From Lysinibacillus_B sp031181585 (lineage in GTDB: Bacteria; Bacillota; Bacilli; Bacillales_A; Planococcaceae), in the NCBI RefSeq assembly GCF_047301505.1, contig NZ_CP154840.1, forward strand, positions 3,720,001-3,784,000: a stretch of 64,000 bases of DNA, written 5' to 3'. Positions 7,958 through 16,557 of the stretch are shown piece by piece; position 1 is the stretch's first letter; every line of letters starts with the position of its first letter. The notes under the pieces are model-generated. The model was not told the DNA's origin and did no database searches. It was given only the letters and a program-made list of their open reading frames with translations. Position numbers and translations under genes: made by a program.

Positions 7958-9283
7958 TCCACCGCAATTAACTTAACGATTTTCATCATTTTATTGGCAT
8001 TAACGGCCTTTTTCGTAGCGACGGAATTCGCCATCGTAAAAGTACGCCAATCCCGGATCGACCAGCTTGTAGCAGAGGGAACAGCAGGAGCGCTTTCTGC
8101 CAAGAATGTGACAACGCATCTTGACGAGTACTTATCTGCCTGCCAGCTAGGTATTACCGTGACAGCCCTTGGTATAGGTATGGTCGGGGAATCGACGTTC
8201 GAATTCATTCTGCACCCTTTATTTGAATCAGTAGGGATTCCAACTGATTACATCCACTGGTTTACAATCGGTGCAGCATTCGTCATCGCCACATTCCTGC
8301 ACGTAGTTGTTGGGGAGCTGGCTCCGAAAACTGTCGCTATTCAAAAAGCGGAAGCAGTTACACTTGCTTTTGCCAAGCCAATTATGATTTTCTATAAAAT
8401 TCTTTATCCGTTCATTTGGTTCCTGAATGGTTCGGCTCGTCTTCTTGTCGGCCTATTTGGTATGAAGCCGGCGAGCGAGCACGAACTATCCCATACAGAA
8501 GAAGAACTTCGTCTCCTTCTTTCCGAAAGTTATAAATCAGGCGAAATTAATATGAACGAATTGAAATATGTAAACAATGTATTTGAATTTGATGATAAAA
8601 TTGCGCGTGAAATTATGGTGCCGCGAACGGATATCGTTGGGTTTGAAGTGAACGCAACATTCGAGGAAGTACTTACACAAGTGTCGGAGGAACGATATAC
8701 ACGTTACCCTATTTATGAAGGAGACCGCGATAACATTCTAGGCTTCCTAAATATTAAGGACTTCCTGACATTAGGAATGAAAAACCGGATCCGTCCCGAA
8801 TCATTCAAATTAGAGGACTTTATCAATCCGGTTGTTCGTGCCCTCGAAACAACACCGATTCATGATTTACTCCAAAAAATGCAAAAAGAGCGTATTCATA
8901 TCGCTATTCTGCTTGATGAATATGGCGGTACAAGTGGTATGGTAACGGTCGAGGATATCTTAGAGGAACTTGTCGGTGAAATCCGCGATGAATTTGATGA
9001 TGATGAAATCCCAGAAATTCGCCGTGTGAGTGAAGACCACTACATCCTTCATTCAAAAGTTCTTCTTGATGATGTAGCAAAGCTTTTATATATCGAACTA
9101 GAACACTCAGACGTTGATACGATCGGCGGCTGGTACTTTACAAATGATGTAGATCTGGATATGGAAAAATCCCTCTATCATGAAGGGTACAAATTTTCCA
9201 TCAAGGAAAAGGACGGCCATCAGATTCAATATCTTGAAGTAAAGAAAGAAGCGGCTCCTATACCACAGGCAATAGCCGAATAA
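7955..9283 (+). CDS. mpfA: CNNM/CorC-type Mg2+ transporter, MpfA-like
   Basis: The 442-residue protein has a DUF21/CNNM membrane domain (residues 5-190, LTAFFVATEFAIVKVR opening and VVGELAPKTVAIQ). A CBS pair follows (about 205-335, IMVPRTDIVGF and LLDEYGGTSGMVTVEDI), then a CorC/HlyC C-terminal domain (about 350-430, DVDTIGGW). MpfA (YhdP) of Bacillus subtilis exports Mg2+. TTG 7955 is the only possible start. The hairpin in the leader suggests regulated translation. A MerR gene precedes it. A second paralogue lies at 16555-17898. Assignment to mpfA rather than yhdT or yugS is by context. Confidence 0.82.
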   Translation: MSTAINLTIFIILLALTAFFVATEFAIVKVRQSRIDQLVAEGTAGALSAKNVTTHLDEYLSACQLGITVTALGIGMVGESTFEFILHPLFESVGIPTDYIHWFTIGAAFVIATFLHVVVGELAPKTVAIQKAEAVTLAFAKPIMIFYKILYPFIWFLNGSARLLVGLFGMKPASEHELSHTEEELRLLLSESYKSGEINMNELKYVNNVFEFDDKIAREIMVPRTDIVGFEVNATFEEVLTQVSEERYTRYPIYEGDRDNILGFLNIKDFLTLGMKNRIRPESFKLEDFINPVVRALETTPIHDLLQKMQKERIHIAILLDEYGGTSGMVTVEDILEELVGEIRDEFDDDEIPEIRRVSEDHYILHSKVLLDDVAKLLYIELEHSDVDTIGGWYFTNDVDLDMEKSLYHEGYKFSIKEKDGHQIQYLEVKKEAAPIPQAIAE

Positions 9284-9289
9284 CAGCAA

Positions 9290-9318
9290 AAGGCGGGCAA
9301 AATTGCCCGCCTTTTTCA
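9290..9318 (+). terminator. Terminator of the MpfA-like gene
   Basis: GGCGGGCA and TGCCCGCC form an 8-bp GC-rich stem with a 3-nt loop, followed by TTTTTC. From here to 9670 (about 350 nt) no gene or clear element is seen. Confidence 0.9.
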
Positions 9319-9670
9319 TTAGTTCTATCTGCTTGATCAGCAGCCCTTAAAAGTATGGTAAAATATCCGAACAAAATCCACTTATCCTACTCAACTAAAA
9401 AAACTGCAACTCTTTACACAGAAAAACGTCCTTTATGAAGGGCCGTAAAGACTATCCTGAAACCTGTACAACAAGGGACTGTCTGCTAACTTAAATTGAT
9501 TCCTCTGCTTTAGTCAAATTCTCCATCCCCGCATAATACACTGTGAATAAGTGCTTGATAGAAATTGGATAGAATCCATTTTTCTTTTGTTTCATCTGCT
9601 CATAAGTAACTTTTATGAAGAAGTCATGCCAGCAGTTTGTTTTACTATACATATGTTAAAGGAGCTTTGT

Positions 9671-10480
9671 ATGGAAGATTTTATTTTGTTAATTAAACAC
9701 TTCATTATTGGAATTGTACAAGGTGTCACCGAACCAATCCCTGTATCATCCAGCGGGCATGTAATGATTGCCTCTGAAATTCTTGGTCTTGGCGAGCAAG
9801 GATTTACTTTTGCTATCTTAACAAATACCGCGTCTTTACTTGCTGTATTATTCATTTATCGGGAAGATATTATCAGGCTGATAGTAAACTCCCTTCGTTA
9901 TATACAGACGAGAAACAGCAGATACGCTGCTGACTTTCGCTTTGTCCTTTTGATCATCGTCGGTTCGATTCCCGCTGGAGTTCTAGGTATTTTATTGAGC
10001 GATGTCATCGCTGAAAATGTCAGTATGACAACAATTGCGATTATGTTATTTGTAACAGGAACGGCAATATGGCTGATTCGCAATATGCGCGGTAAAAAAA
10101 GCGATGCGGACATCACCGTTAAGGATGCTTTTCTTGTGGGACTTGGGCAAGCAGTTGCCCTCACACCGGGAATCAGCCGCTCCGGTGCTACAATCATTTC
10201 AGCGATTGCTGTAGGAATGAAACAAGAAACAGCCCTTCGCTATTCCTTTATGCTCTACATCCCTGTCAGCCTAGGAAGTGTCGTCTTAGGAATTTCCGAT
10301 TTCGTCAATGAACCAAATAAAGCTGAACTAGCTCTTCCATATGCCGTCACATTTATTGCGACTGTATTCATGACCTATTTTGCTATGAAATGGTTCATGG
10401 GGATTATGAAGCACGGGAAATTGATTTACTTTACGTATTATTGCTTTATTGTAGGCGCCCTGCTCCTGATCTTTTACTAA
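9671..10480 (+). CDS. uppP: Undecaprenyl-diphosphatase UppP (BacA family)
   Basis: The protein is 269 residues from ATG 9671, placed by AAAGGAG. It is a polytopic membrane protein with the (E/Q)xxxE motif (Gln17 to Glu21) leading into PVSSSGH, and a second active-site motif PGISRSGAT. It recycles undecaprenyl pyrophosphate to the monophosphate for peptidoglycan and teichoic acid synthesis, and it confers bacitracin tolerance. It is monocistronic and shares a bidirectional terminator with the convergent MFS gene. The length is normal for the family. Confidence 0.92.
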   Translation: MEDFILLIKHFIIGIVQGVTEPIPVSSSGHVMIASEILGLGEQGFTFAILTNTASLLAVLFIYREDIIRLIVNSLRYIQTRNSRYAADFRFVLLIIVGSIPAGVLGILLSDVIAENVSMTTIAIMLFVTGTAIWLIRNMRGKKSDADITVKDAFLVGLGQAVALTPGISRSGATIISAIAVGMKQETALRYSFMLYIPVSLGSVVLGISDFVNEPNKAELALPYAVTFIATVFMTYFAMKWFMGIMKHGKLIYFTYYCFIVGALLLIFY

Positions 10481-10483
10481 AGG

Positions 10484-10527
10484 AAAAAGACTTGCTCTAT
10501 GCTGTAGAGGCAAGTCTTTTTGTTTTT
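10484..10527. terminator. Bidirectional terminator (uppP / MFS gene)
   Basis: AAAAAGACTTGC and GCAAGTCTTTTT form a 12-bp stem flanked by A- and T-runs, between two convergent genes. The MFS stop codon lies inside it. Confidence 0.85.
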
Positions 10528-11759
10528 ATATATCTGCGGCCAAACATCATGTAAAAATACGTGGAAGCTATTAAATAAAGGCCTCCAGTAATAGAAAAGG
10601 CATATGCATAGCCCCAATAGGTTCCGAATTCCGTCACTAGCCATGCTGCCGGCAGTCCCATTGTCGCCCAGCCAATATTAAATACCATCTGATTAACCGA
10701 GTTGGCCAGCCCTTTGTATTTATCATGCACGACATCCATGGCAATGGCACTCTGAATCGGATTTCCTGCATTCATCAATGCCTGTCTTAGTAAAAATCCT
10801 ACGCTTGCTAAAAATAAGGAGCCCGTATAGGCTGTCAAAAATAAAAATGGAATGGAGGCAATCTGGAAAATGACCAGTGCTCTTACCTTCCCTACCCGTT
10901 TTACGAGGCGAGGCCCTATTAGCATAGCAACGGCAGTCATTGCTGAACCAAGTGCCAGGATAAATCCGATATACGAATTCGTTGCATCAAATCGGTTGGC
11001 AAAATATAAATTAAGATACGGAATAACAAGACCAGATCCGGTACCAATTAATAAGTTAGCAATACTAAAGAGGATGATGACCTTTAAATTTACTTTGAAA
11101 TCTGCCACCGTCTGAACCTCTTCCTCCTGCTCCTTCCCTTCTTCTTCTGTTTCTTCTATTTTAATAGGCTTCAAAGAAAATAGAGGCAGCAAGCCTGCTA
11201 CGAAACACAATACGCCTGTCAGTAAAGAAATTTGGATGCTTGCAACATCGCCTGCGCCTAACATAAGTGCCAAGTCCGCAATGATCCCTCCAAGCAGGCT
11301 TCCTACTACGTTTGCCACTGTTACAAGTGCAAAATGAATACTGAAGAGCTGCATACGTTCAGAGGGTCTGGAGTTTTCAGCCAAGAAAGGGACTCCCGAT
11401 ACTTGAGTTAACGCCCAAACAACCCCCGTCGCAAACCCCAGTACCAACATCGGCTGCTCAGCTGTCACAATGCTCCTTCCCAATAGCATAATGGCAGTCA
11501 AAGCTGTTCCGGTTATTAAAATCCACTTACGGCCAAACTTATCGCTTAAAATCCCTGCTGGTACAAGCATGATAGCGGTCGCTAGAGAAGTTACAGAGAT
11601 GACGCTCCCATTCACTGCTTCTGGCAGGCCAAGCTCACGGATATACAAATTGTACATAACACTAAAAACACCCATTCCAATCTGAATGAGAATATTGGCG
11701 ATAATAAATGTACGGATATTTTTGTTATAGGATTTTACTTGTTGAAGCCACTTTTTCAT
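10497..11759 (-). CDS. MFS drug/metabolite exporter
   Basis: The protein is 420 residues from ATG 11759, after GTGGAGTG; the longer upstream frame covers the promoter. It predicts 12 membrane spans, with the loop 2-3 MFS motif GILSDKFGRKW and the repeat-half equivalent near MLIGPRLVKRVGKVRAL. A charged central loop (EETEEEGKEQEEE) separates the two six-helix halves. Substrate is unknown. An inverted repeat overlapping its -35 suggests inducible control. Confidence 0.82.
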   Translation of the reverse strand: MKKWLQQVKSYNKNIRTFIIANILIQIGMGVFSVMYNLYIRELGLPEAVNGSVISVTSLATAIMLVPAGILSDKFGRKWILITGTALTAIMLLGRSIVTAEQPMLVLGFATGVVWALTQVSGVPFLAENSRPSERMQLFSIHFALVTVANVVGSLLGGIIADLALMLGAGDVASIQISLLTGVLCFVAGLLPLFSLKPIKIEETEEEGKEQEEEVQTVADFKVNLKVIILFSIANLLIGTGSGLVIPYLNLYFANRFDATNSYIGFILALGSAMTAVAMLIGPRLVKRVGKVRALVIFQIASIPFLFLTAYTGSLFLASVGFLLRQALMNAGNPIQSAIAMDVVHDKYKGLANSVNQMVFNIGWATMGLPAAWLVTEFGTYWGYAYAFSITGGLYLIASTYFYMMFGRRYIKTKRLASTA

Positions 11760-11798
11760 GGAAACGCACTCCACATTCCTTTTATTTCGGTTCCCTAA

Positions 11799-11835
11799 AT
11801 AATACGATGTTTCCATAAATTTCGCAATACGAAAT
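11799..11835 (-). promoter_or_regulatory. MFS promoter with inverted repeat over the -35
   Basis: On the minus strand TTGCGA (11822-11827) and TATTAT (11799-11804) are separated by exactly 17 nt. The -35 is embedded in ATTTCG-caata-CGAAAT (11819-11835). This is a good sigma-A promoter with a candidate repressor site. Confidence 0.6.
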
Positions 11836-11889
11836 AAAACTTTTCTGAAATTTTCATATATCTTTGCGATTTTAAAATAAAACATAGTA

Positions 11890-11931
11890 AAACAGGGAGA
11901 GAAAAATGGAACATTTTTCTCTCCCTGTTTT
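11890..11931 (-). terminator. Strong terminator after the GNAT gene
   Basis: AACAGGGAGAGAAAAA pairs with TTTTTCTCTCCCTGTT, a 16-bp stem, flanked by T-rich sequence on both strands. It lies downstream of the acetyltransferase and upstream of the MFS promoter. Confidence 0.85.
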
Positions 11932-11955
11932 TATTGGTTTTTCTATACTTAGATG

Positions 11956-12396
11956 CTACCTATAAACAAACTCTTCTTCCCCATCGATCAACCGATTTGT
12001 ACTACGGAAGCCTAGACTTTCATAAAGCTTTTTCGCTGCATGGTTATGCGGCTCTGTAGACAAATAAATGGCATGGCAATCTTCGTTTTTCTGCAATTCA
12101 GCGATGATCAGCTCCATCGCTTTTCTTCCATAGCCTCTCCGCTGGAACTTATGATCAATCATTAAACGGCAGATCATATACTGCTGTTCATCAGGAATAA
12201 AGCCGTACATGGCGAATCCTACTAATGTTTCTTCCACCTCAATGGCTTTCGTCACCCAATAAGGCTCAAATTGCGCTTGCACAAGTGACAACGCATTTGA
12301 AGCGACAAATTCCTCACAAATTGCCGGCATTTTCCCGCTGGTTGATAAGAAAACTACCTTAAGCCAATTTTGTTCTGTCACTTCCACCAATCTCAT
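11956..12396 (-). CDS. GNAT acetyltransferase (BltD-like)
   Basis: This 146-residue GNAT protein has the acetyl-CoA loop in HKFQRRGYGRKAMELI (the R/QxxGxG/A motif) and a C-terminal NHAAKKLYESLGF motif B. The opening LVEVTEQNW and the overall length fit the spermine/spermidine acetyltransferase BltD group, but the acceptor substrate cannot be fixed. It follows the yheI-yheH exporter genes on the same strand after 36 nt and may be cotranscribed. A polyamine or drug acetylation role beside a drug exporter is an inference. Confidence 0.75.
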   Translation of the reverse strand: MRLVEVTEQNWLKVVFLSTSGKMPAICEEFVASNALSLVQAQFEPYWVTKAIEVEETLVGFAMYGFIPDEQQYMICRLMIDHKFQRRGYGRKAMELIIAELQKNEDCHAIYLSTEPHNHAAKKLYESLGFRSTNRLIDGEEEFVYR

Positions 12397-12432
12397 TCGG
12401 GTTCACCTCTTCCTTACGGGCAGCCCATCCAA

Positions 12433-14169
12433 TTACGTATGCAATGACTTCGCTTGCAGACGGTACATTGTTTCATAACGTCCTCCTAAAGCGATTAGTT
12501 CATCATGAGTCCCGAACTCCACAATCTCACCGCGATCTAAGACTAAAATTTTATCAGCATTTTTAATCGTCGATAAACGGTGAGCAATAATGAATGTCGT
12601 CCGGCCTTCCTTCAATACTTCCATCGCATGCTGGATAATTTCTTCAGTTTCCGAATCAATATTGGAAGTCGCCTCATCCAAAATAAGAATGGCCGGATCG
12701 AATGCCAATGCCCGTGCAAAAGAAATTAATTGACGCTGTCCCGAAGAAAGTGTGCTTCCTTTTTCAATTACAGGCTCATCTAGACCCTTTTCCAAGTTCT
12801 TCAATACACGCTCTCCACCGACAGCTGTTAATGCCTGCTCCACTGTTTCACGCGTAATCCGCTCATCATTCAGGCTAACGTTAGAGGCAATGGTGCCTGT
12901 AAATAAGTAAGGATCTTGCAGAACGATGCCCATATGATCACGTACAGCCTGTCGCGGAAGGTTTGCCAGATCTGTTCCATCAATCATTATTCGGCCCTTT
13001 TGAGGATCATAGAAGCGGAACAGTAAGTTCATAATAGAGCTTTTCCCTGAGCCTGTATGACCGACCAGTGCTACTGTTTCTCCTTTTTTCGCTTCGAAAT
13101 TTAAATTTTTCAGTACGTAATCATCACCTTTATAGGCAAATGATACGTTTTCGAATACGACATTTCCTTCATAACGAGGCACACGTTTTGTACTAACCTC
13201 TTCACCATCTTGTTCCAGCAGCTCAAATACACGCGAACCTGCCACCAAGGAACGTTCCAGCTGAGAAAATTGGTTGACAATGTTTACAATTGGATTAAAC
13301 AAGCGTGTAATATAGTCGACGAATGCGTAAAGCGTACCGGCAGATACAGCTTCCGGTAATGTCATCGATTGTGTGCCAAAATAAAAGATGAATACAGCAA
13401 ACATGATTAAACGCATCACATTCACCAGATTGTGTGCTGTCGCAGAATCTAAAACAAGCAGTTTACGATTGTATTCATAATGCTCCTCGTTCATCTCTGC
13501 AAACTCTTTTTTCATTTGATTCTCACGGCGAAATGCCTGGATAATAGTCATCCCATTGATGGATTCATTAATCATTGCGTTAATATCGGCAATTTTTGTC
13601 CGGATGACATGATTGTAGGCTGATGCATATTTACGATACAGAATCATCCAAATGTATACGATTGGGATGAGGATCAACGTAAATGATGCCATCTTCCAGT
13701 TCAAGATAAACAGTGCAATATAAACCCCTGCAATGGAAATAATACTTGTTGCAAACTGAGAAAGAACGGTAACATAAAGATTTCTTACTGCTTCCGTATC
13801 ATTTGTAACACGGGCAACAACTTTTCCCGCCGGTAGAGTATCAAAGTAATGTACCGGTAATTTCTGGATATGCCCAAAAACATCCTTTCTCATCTGCTGA
13901 ACGACACGATTGGCTCCCCGCTGAAGGCTTAAAAACATAAAATAACGGAATACCGCTGTTAGAACAGCTAATAGGAAGAACAAAGCTAAAAGCCATGCAA
14001 TCGGCTCTGCCTCTAGATTTCCCGGTTCCATATAATGGTCGATAATATATTTGGCAATGAACGGACCTGCAATATCAGTCAGGACAGCTAACGTTAATAA
14101 AAACAGACCAATTAAAATTGGCTTTTTAAATTTTAATGCGTAAAGATACAGTCTTTTCGATGTACTCAT
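12433..14169 (-). CDS. yheH: Heterodimeric ABC multidrug exporter subunit (YheH/BmrD-like)
   Basis: The 578-residue half-transporter has a six-helix ABC exporter domain (about 1-320) fused to an ATPase. Walker A is GHTGSGKSS, the signature is LSSGQRQLISFARA, Walker B is ILILDEAT, and the H-loop is IIAHRLST. It overlaps the yheI stop by 4 nt, so the two are translated as a pair. The catalytic Glu after Walker B is present, marking the consensus ATP site; YheI carries Asp there. BmrCD of Bacillus subtilis exports several drugs. This copy is shorter than B. subtilis BmrD. Confidence 0.86.
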   Translation of the reverse strand: MSTSKRLYLYALKFKKPILIGLFLLTLAVLTDIAGPFIAKYIIDHYMEPGNLEAEPIAWLLALFFLLAVLTAVFRYFMFLSLQRGANRVVQQMRKDVFGHIQKLPVHYFDTLPAGKVVARVTNDTEAVRNLYVTVLSQFATSIISIAGVYIALFILNWKMASFTLILIPIVYIWMILYRKYASAYNHVIRTKIADINAMINESINGMTIIQAFRRENQMKKEFAEMNEEHYEYNRKLLVLDSATAHNLVNVMRLIMFAVFIFYFGTQSMTLPEAVSAGTLYAFVDYITRLFNPIVNIVNQFSQLERSLVAGSRVFELLEQDGEEVSTKRVPRYEGNVVFENVSFAYKGDDYVLKNLNFEAKKGETVALVGHTGSGKSSIMNLLFRFYDPQKGRIMIDGTDLANLPRQAVRDHMGIVLQDPYLFTGTIASNVSLNDERITRETVEQALTAVGGERVLKNLEKGLDEPVIEKGSTLSSGQRQLISFARALAFDPAILILDEATSNIDSETEEIIQHAMEVLKEGRTTFIIAHRLSTIKNADKILVLDRGEIVEFGTHDELIALGGRYETMYRLQAKSLHT

Positions 14170-15908
14170 GCGTCCACCTCCTCTAGCTGCTGGCGGTCAT
14201 ATTGTTCTTTATACCAGCCACCTAGAGCAATCAGCTCTTCATGCGTACCACGCTCTATAATGACCCCATCATCTAATACAATGATTTCATCGGCATGTTG
14301 GATACCGGAGAGACGATGCGTCGAAATAATCGTTGTTTTTCCTGACCGCTCTGTCTGAATATTTTCAATGATTTTGGATTCTGTTTTTGCATCGACTGCT
14401 GACAGAGAATCATCTAAAATTAAAATTTCCGGGTTTTTAATAAGCGCACGTGCAATGGACACACGCTGCTTTTGACCACCGGATAGGGATACACCCTTCT
14501 CACCGACAAGCGTTTCCAAACCCATCGGCAAATGTTCTAAATCTTTTTCAAAATATGCAAGACGGATTGCTTCTGCTATATCTTCTTCCGTTGCATTCTC
14601 TTTACCAAACTTGATGTTCTCGCGAATCGTACGTGAAAACAGCACATGGTCCTGGGGTACATAGCCAATCCAGTCAAGTACTTGTTCCTTCGTCAGCTTT
14701 GCCAAATCCACATCACCAATGACAATCTGGCCTTCCCCAAGCGGGTATTCCATAAGAAGCTGTCGGATGAATGTTGTCTTTCCAGCCCCTGTTTTCCCGA
14801 CAATCCCAAGTGTCTGCCCCTTTTCCAGATTTAAGGAGATTTGCTGTAAATTCTTTACTTGTGACAGTGGATACTGGAAGGTAAATCTATCAAACCCGAT
14901 TGCATGTGGAGTATCAACTTTTTGAGGGGAAGCAGGGTTTTGCACGTCTGCTTCGTAGTCAAGCGTCTCCTGTACACGATCTAGAGAGGCACTGCCCTGC
15001 TGCATGACGTTAATCAATTCGCCGATAGCAAACATCGGCCAAACCGCAAGCCCCAGATAGACATTAAAGGATACAAGCTGGCCGACTGTCAGTTCCCCGT
15101 TGGAAACGAGAACAGCGCCATACCCCAATGCCACTACATAACAGATTGCTGTTCCTACTTTTGTAATAGGCATAAACAGACCATTGATAAATGCCACTTT
15201 CATATTCTTTTGATACACGTCTTCACTCATATCAGCAAAACGCTGCTCATCCTTCGCTTCCTGTACGTACGCCCGGATGACACGTACTCCTGCTACAGAT
15301 TCAAGGACGCTGTCATTCAATTCCCCGAATGATTCCTGTGCGATCATATAACGCTCGTGCACAATTTTTCCTAGGTATTGAATAATGAGCGCCATTATCG
15401 GTATTGGCAGCATAGCGAAAAATGTGAGCTTCCATGAAATGAAAATACCCATAGCACAAATAATGGCCCCCATATAGACCGTAGAATCAATAAGTGTCAT
15501 GACGCCAAAACCAGCAGTCAGCGACACGGCATTCAAGTCATTCGTTGCCCGCGCCATCAGATCGCCTGTGCGGTTCTTTTCATAAAACGTAGGCGTCATT
15601 CTCAAAAACTGGTGCATTAACCTTTTTCGTAATATACGGTCAAGCTTGATTGCGCCGCCAAACAACTGATACTGCCATACATAGCCCATCGTATAGCTTA
15701 ATATCACTGCGAGCAAAATAGCACCGACATACATCCATAGCTGGCCATTTGTCATGCCCCCGCTTGTCATATCATCAATTGCTTCTCCGACTAACCAAGG
15801 CGGAAGCACTTCAATGATACTTGCCAAAATCAATAGCACGATCGCTATTGTGTATTGCTTTTTATACTCTTTGAAAAACCACTTTAATTTAAACAGTACA
15901 TCAAACAT
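14166..15908 (-). CDS. yheI: Heterodimeric ABC multidrug exporter subunit (YheI/BmrC-like)
   Basis: The 580-residue product closely follows remembered YheI: MFDVLFKLKWFFKEY, then MTPTFYEKNRTGDLMARATND, then NLQQISLNLEKGQTLGIVGKTGAGKTT. Walker A is GKTGAGKT, the signature is LSGGQKQRVSIARA and the H-loop is ISTHRLS. Walker B ends LILDDS, with Asp in place of the catalytic Glu, the usual degenerate site of such heterodimers. It is the first cistron of yheI-yheH. About 400 nt of leader with two small ORFs and two terminators precedes it. Confidence 0.9.
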   Translation of the reverse strand: MFDVLFKLKWFFKEYKKQYTIAIVLLILASIIEVLPPWLVGEAIDDMTSGGMTNGQLWMYVGAILLAVILSYTMGYVWQYQLFGGAIKLDRILRKRLMHQFLRMTPTFYEKNRTGDLMARATNDLNAVSLTAGFGVMTLIDSTVYMGAIICAMGIFISWKLTFFAMLPIPIMALIIQYLGKIVHERYMIAQESFGELNDSVLESVAGVRVIRAYVQEAKDEQRFADMSEDVYQKNMKVAFINGLFMPITKVGTAICYVVALGYGAVLVSNGELTVGQLVSFNVYLGLAVWPMFAIGELINVMQQGSASLDRVQETLDYEADVQNPASPQKVDTPHAIGFDRFTFQYPLSQVKNLQQISLNLEKGQTLGIVGKTGAGKTTFIRQLLMEYPLGEGQIVIGDVDLAKLTKEQVLDWIGYVPQDHVLFSRTIRENIKFGKENATEEDIAEAIRLAYFEKDLEHLPMGLETLVGEKGVSLSGGQKQRVSIARALIKNPEILILDDSLSAVDAKTESKIIENIQTERSGKTTIISTHRLSGIQHADEIIVLDDGVIIERGTHEELIALGGWYKEQYDRQQLEEVDA

Positions 15909-15941
15909 AAGACCTCTTTCCTTCCTTCTCCTTCGATTCCA

Positions 15942-16001
15942 CTACCCGCTATCAAGCGATTCCTTTGTAAAAAACGTTCTTGTTGCCTTAACAATTCTCA
16001 T
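15942..16001 (-). CDS. Second leader ORF (19 codons) before yheI
   Basis: ATG 16001 follows GAGGAGG with 7 nt spacing, one of the best ribosome sites in the region. The frame encodes MRIVKATRTFFTKESLDSG and stops 33 nt before yheI. It lies after both attenuator hairpins. It could couple translation to yheI or act as a drug-sensing leader. No family is recognised, and the ORF is supported only by its ribosome site and position. Confidence 0.55.
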   Translation of the reverse strand: MRIVKATRTFFTKESLDSG

Positions 16002-16121
16002 TTTAATTCCTCCTCAATTTTTCTCACACCGACCTGAGCTGCACGGTTTCCCGCCAAACATCCGCTTCCCTAAAGAAGCAATGGCTGGATGAAGATAGGG
16101 TGGGAAATCATTTTTCCAACC

Positions 16122-16152
16122 AAAAAAACACCTACCCTTTTTAGGATAAGTG
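16122..16152 (-). terminator. Attenuator 2 in the yheI leader
   Basis: CACTTATCCT pairs with AGGGTAGGTG (with G-U pairs) around an AAAA loop, followed by TTTTTTT on the minus strand. It is the second terminator in tandem between the leader peptide and yheI. Confidence 0.75.
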
Positions 16153-16187
16153 CCTAAAAAAAGTACAGGTAAACCTCACCTGTACTC
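16153..16187 (-). terminator. Attenuator 1 in the yheI leader
   Basis: GTACAGGT and ACCTGTAC form an 8-bp perfect stem followed by seven T residues on the minus strand. It begins 18 nt after the leader-peptide stop codon, where a stalled ribosome could affect folding. Confidence 0.8.
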
Positions 16188-16204
16188 CTTCTTTTATGCG
16201 CGTT

Positions 16205-16285
16205 TCAAGCAAATAATGAAAAGAATGGCTGCAGGATGGGGGAATGATGTTTAATTGCTGGCGAATTTTTTTTAATAGTCATCAT
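16205..16285 (-). CDS. BmrB-type leader peptide (26 codons)
   Basis: ATG 16285 follows GGAGG with 7 nt spacing. The peptide begins MMTIKKNSPAIKHHSPIL and ends QPFFSLFA. It is followed at once by two tandem terminators and then by yheI-yheH. In Bacillus subtilis bmrCD is controlled by the small upstream ORF bmrB through ribosome-dependent attenuation under translation-targeting drugs. Position and arrangement are the same here, though the peptide is shorter and sequence homology was not tested. A second in-frame ATG lies at 16282. Confidence 0.7.
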   Translation of the reverse strand: MMTIKKNSPAIKHHSPILQPFFSLFA

Positions 16286-16499
16286 TTCCGGTCCTCCATT
16301 CTTTACGATTATTTAGTGTACCTTAACATTAGCATACAAAAATTTCCGTTGTCAATATTTTTTGAAAATATAATATTTTATGTCAAATCCATATAAGACT
16401 TTCCCTTTTCTGTAAAAAGGGCTGCCACTTTATTGAAGGCAAAATTTGTTTTTTCTTTTGAAATATTTTATGATTATCTTATCTAATATTTTTTCTCAT

Positions 16500-16557
16500 A
16501 GGAGGTGTATTCTTTGCTTGCCCCGCTCATTTGCGCCGTAAGCAAAGATAGTATTTG
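16500..16557 (+). promoter_or_regulatory. Shine-Dalgarno, 9-bp hairpin and TTG start (second paralogue)
   Basis: AGGAGG at 16500-16505 lies 49 nt before the TTG start at 16555. TCTTTGCTT (16511-16519) and AAGCAAAGA (16540-16548) form a perfect 9-bp stem, extendable by a G-U and a C-G pair. Folding leaves 11 unpaired nt between ribosome site and start. TAG at 16549 rules out upstream in-frame starts. A 16-codon ORF from TTG 16514 overlaps the start in another frame. Confidence 0.7.

Noticed and set aside
9319..9670. Possible small gene upstream of uppP
   Set aside because: The in-frame extension of uppP to 9551 lacks a ribosome site, and no other frame in the gap has both a start and a site.
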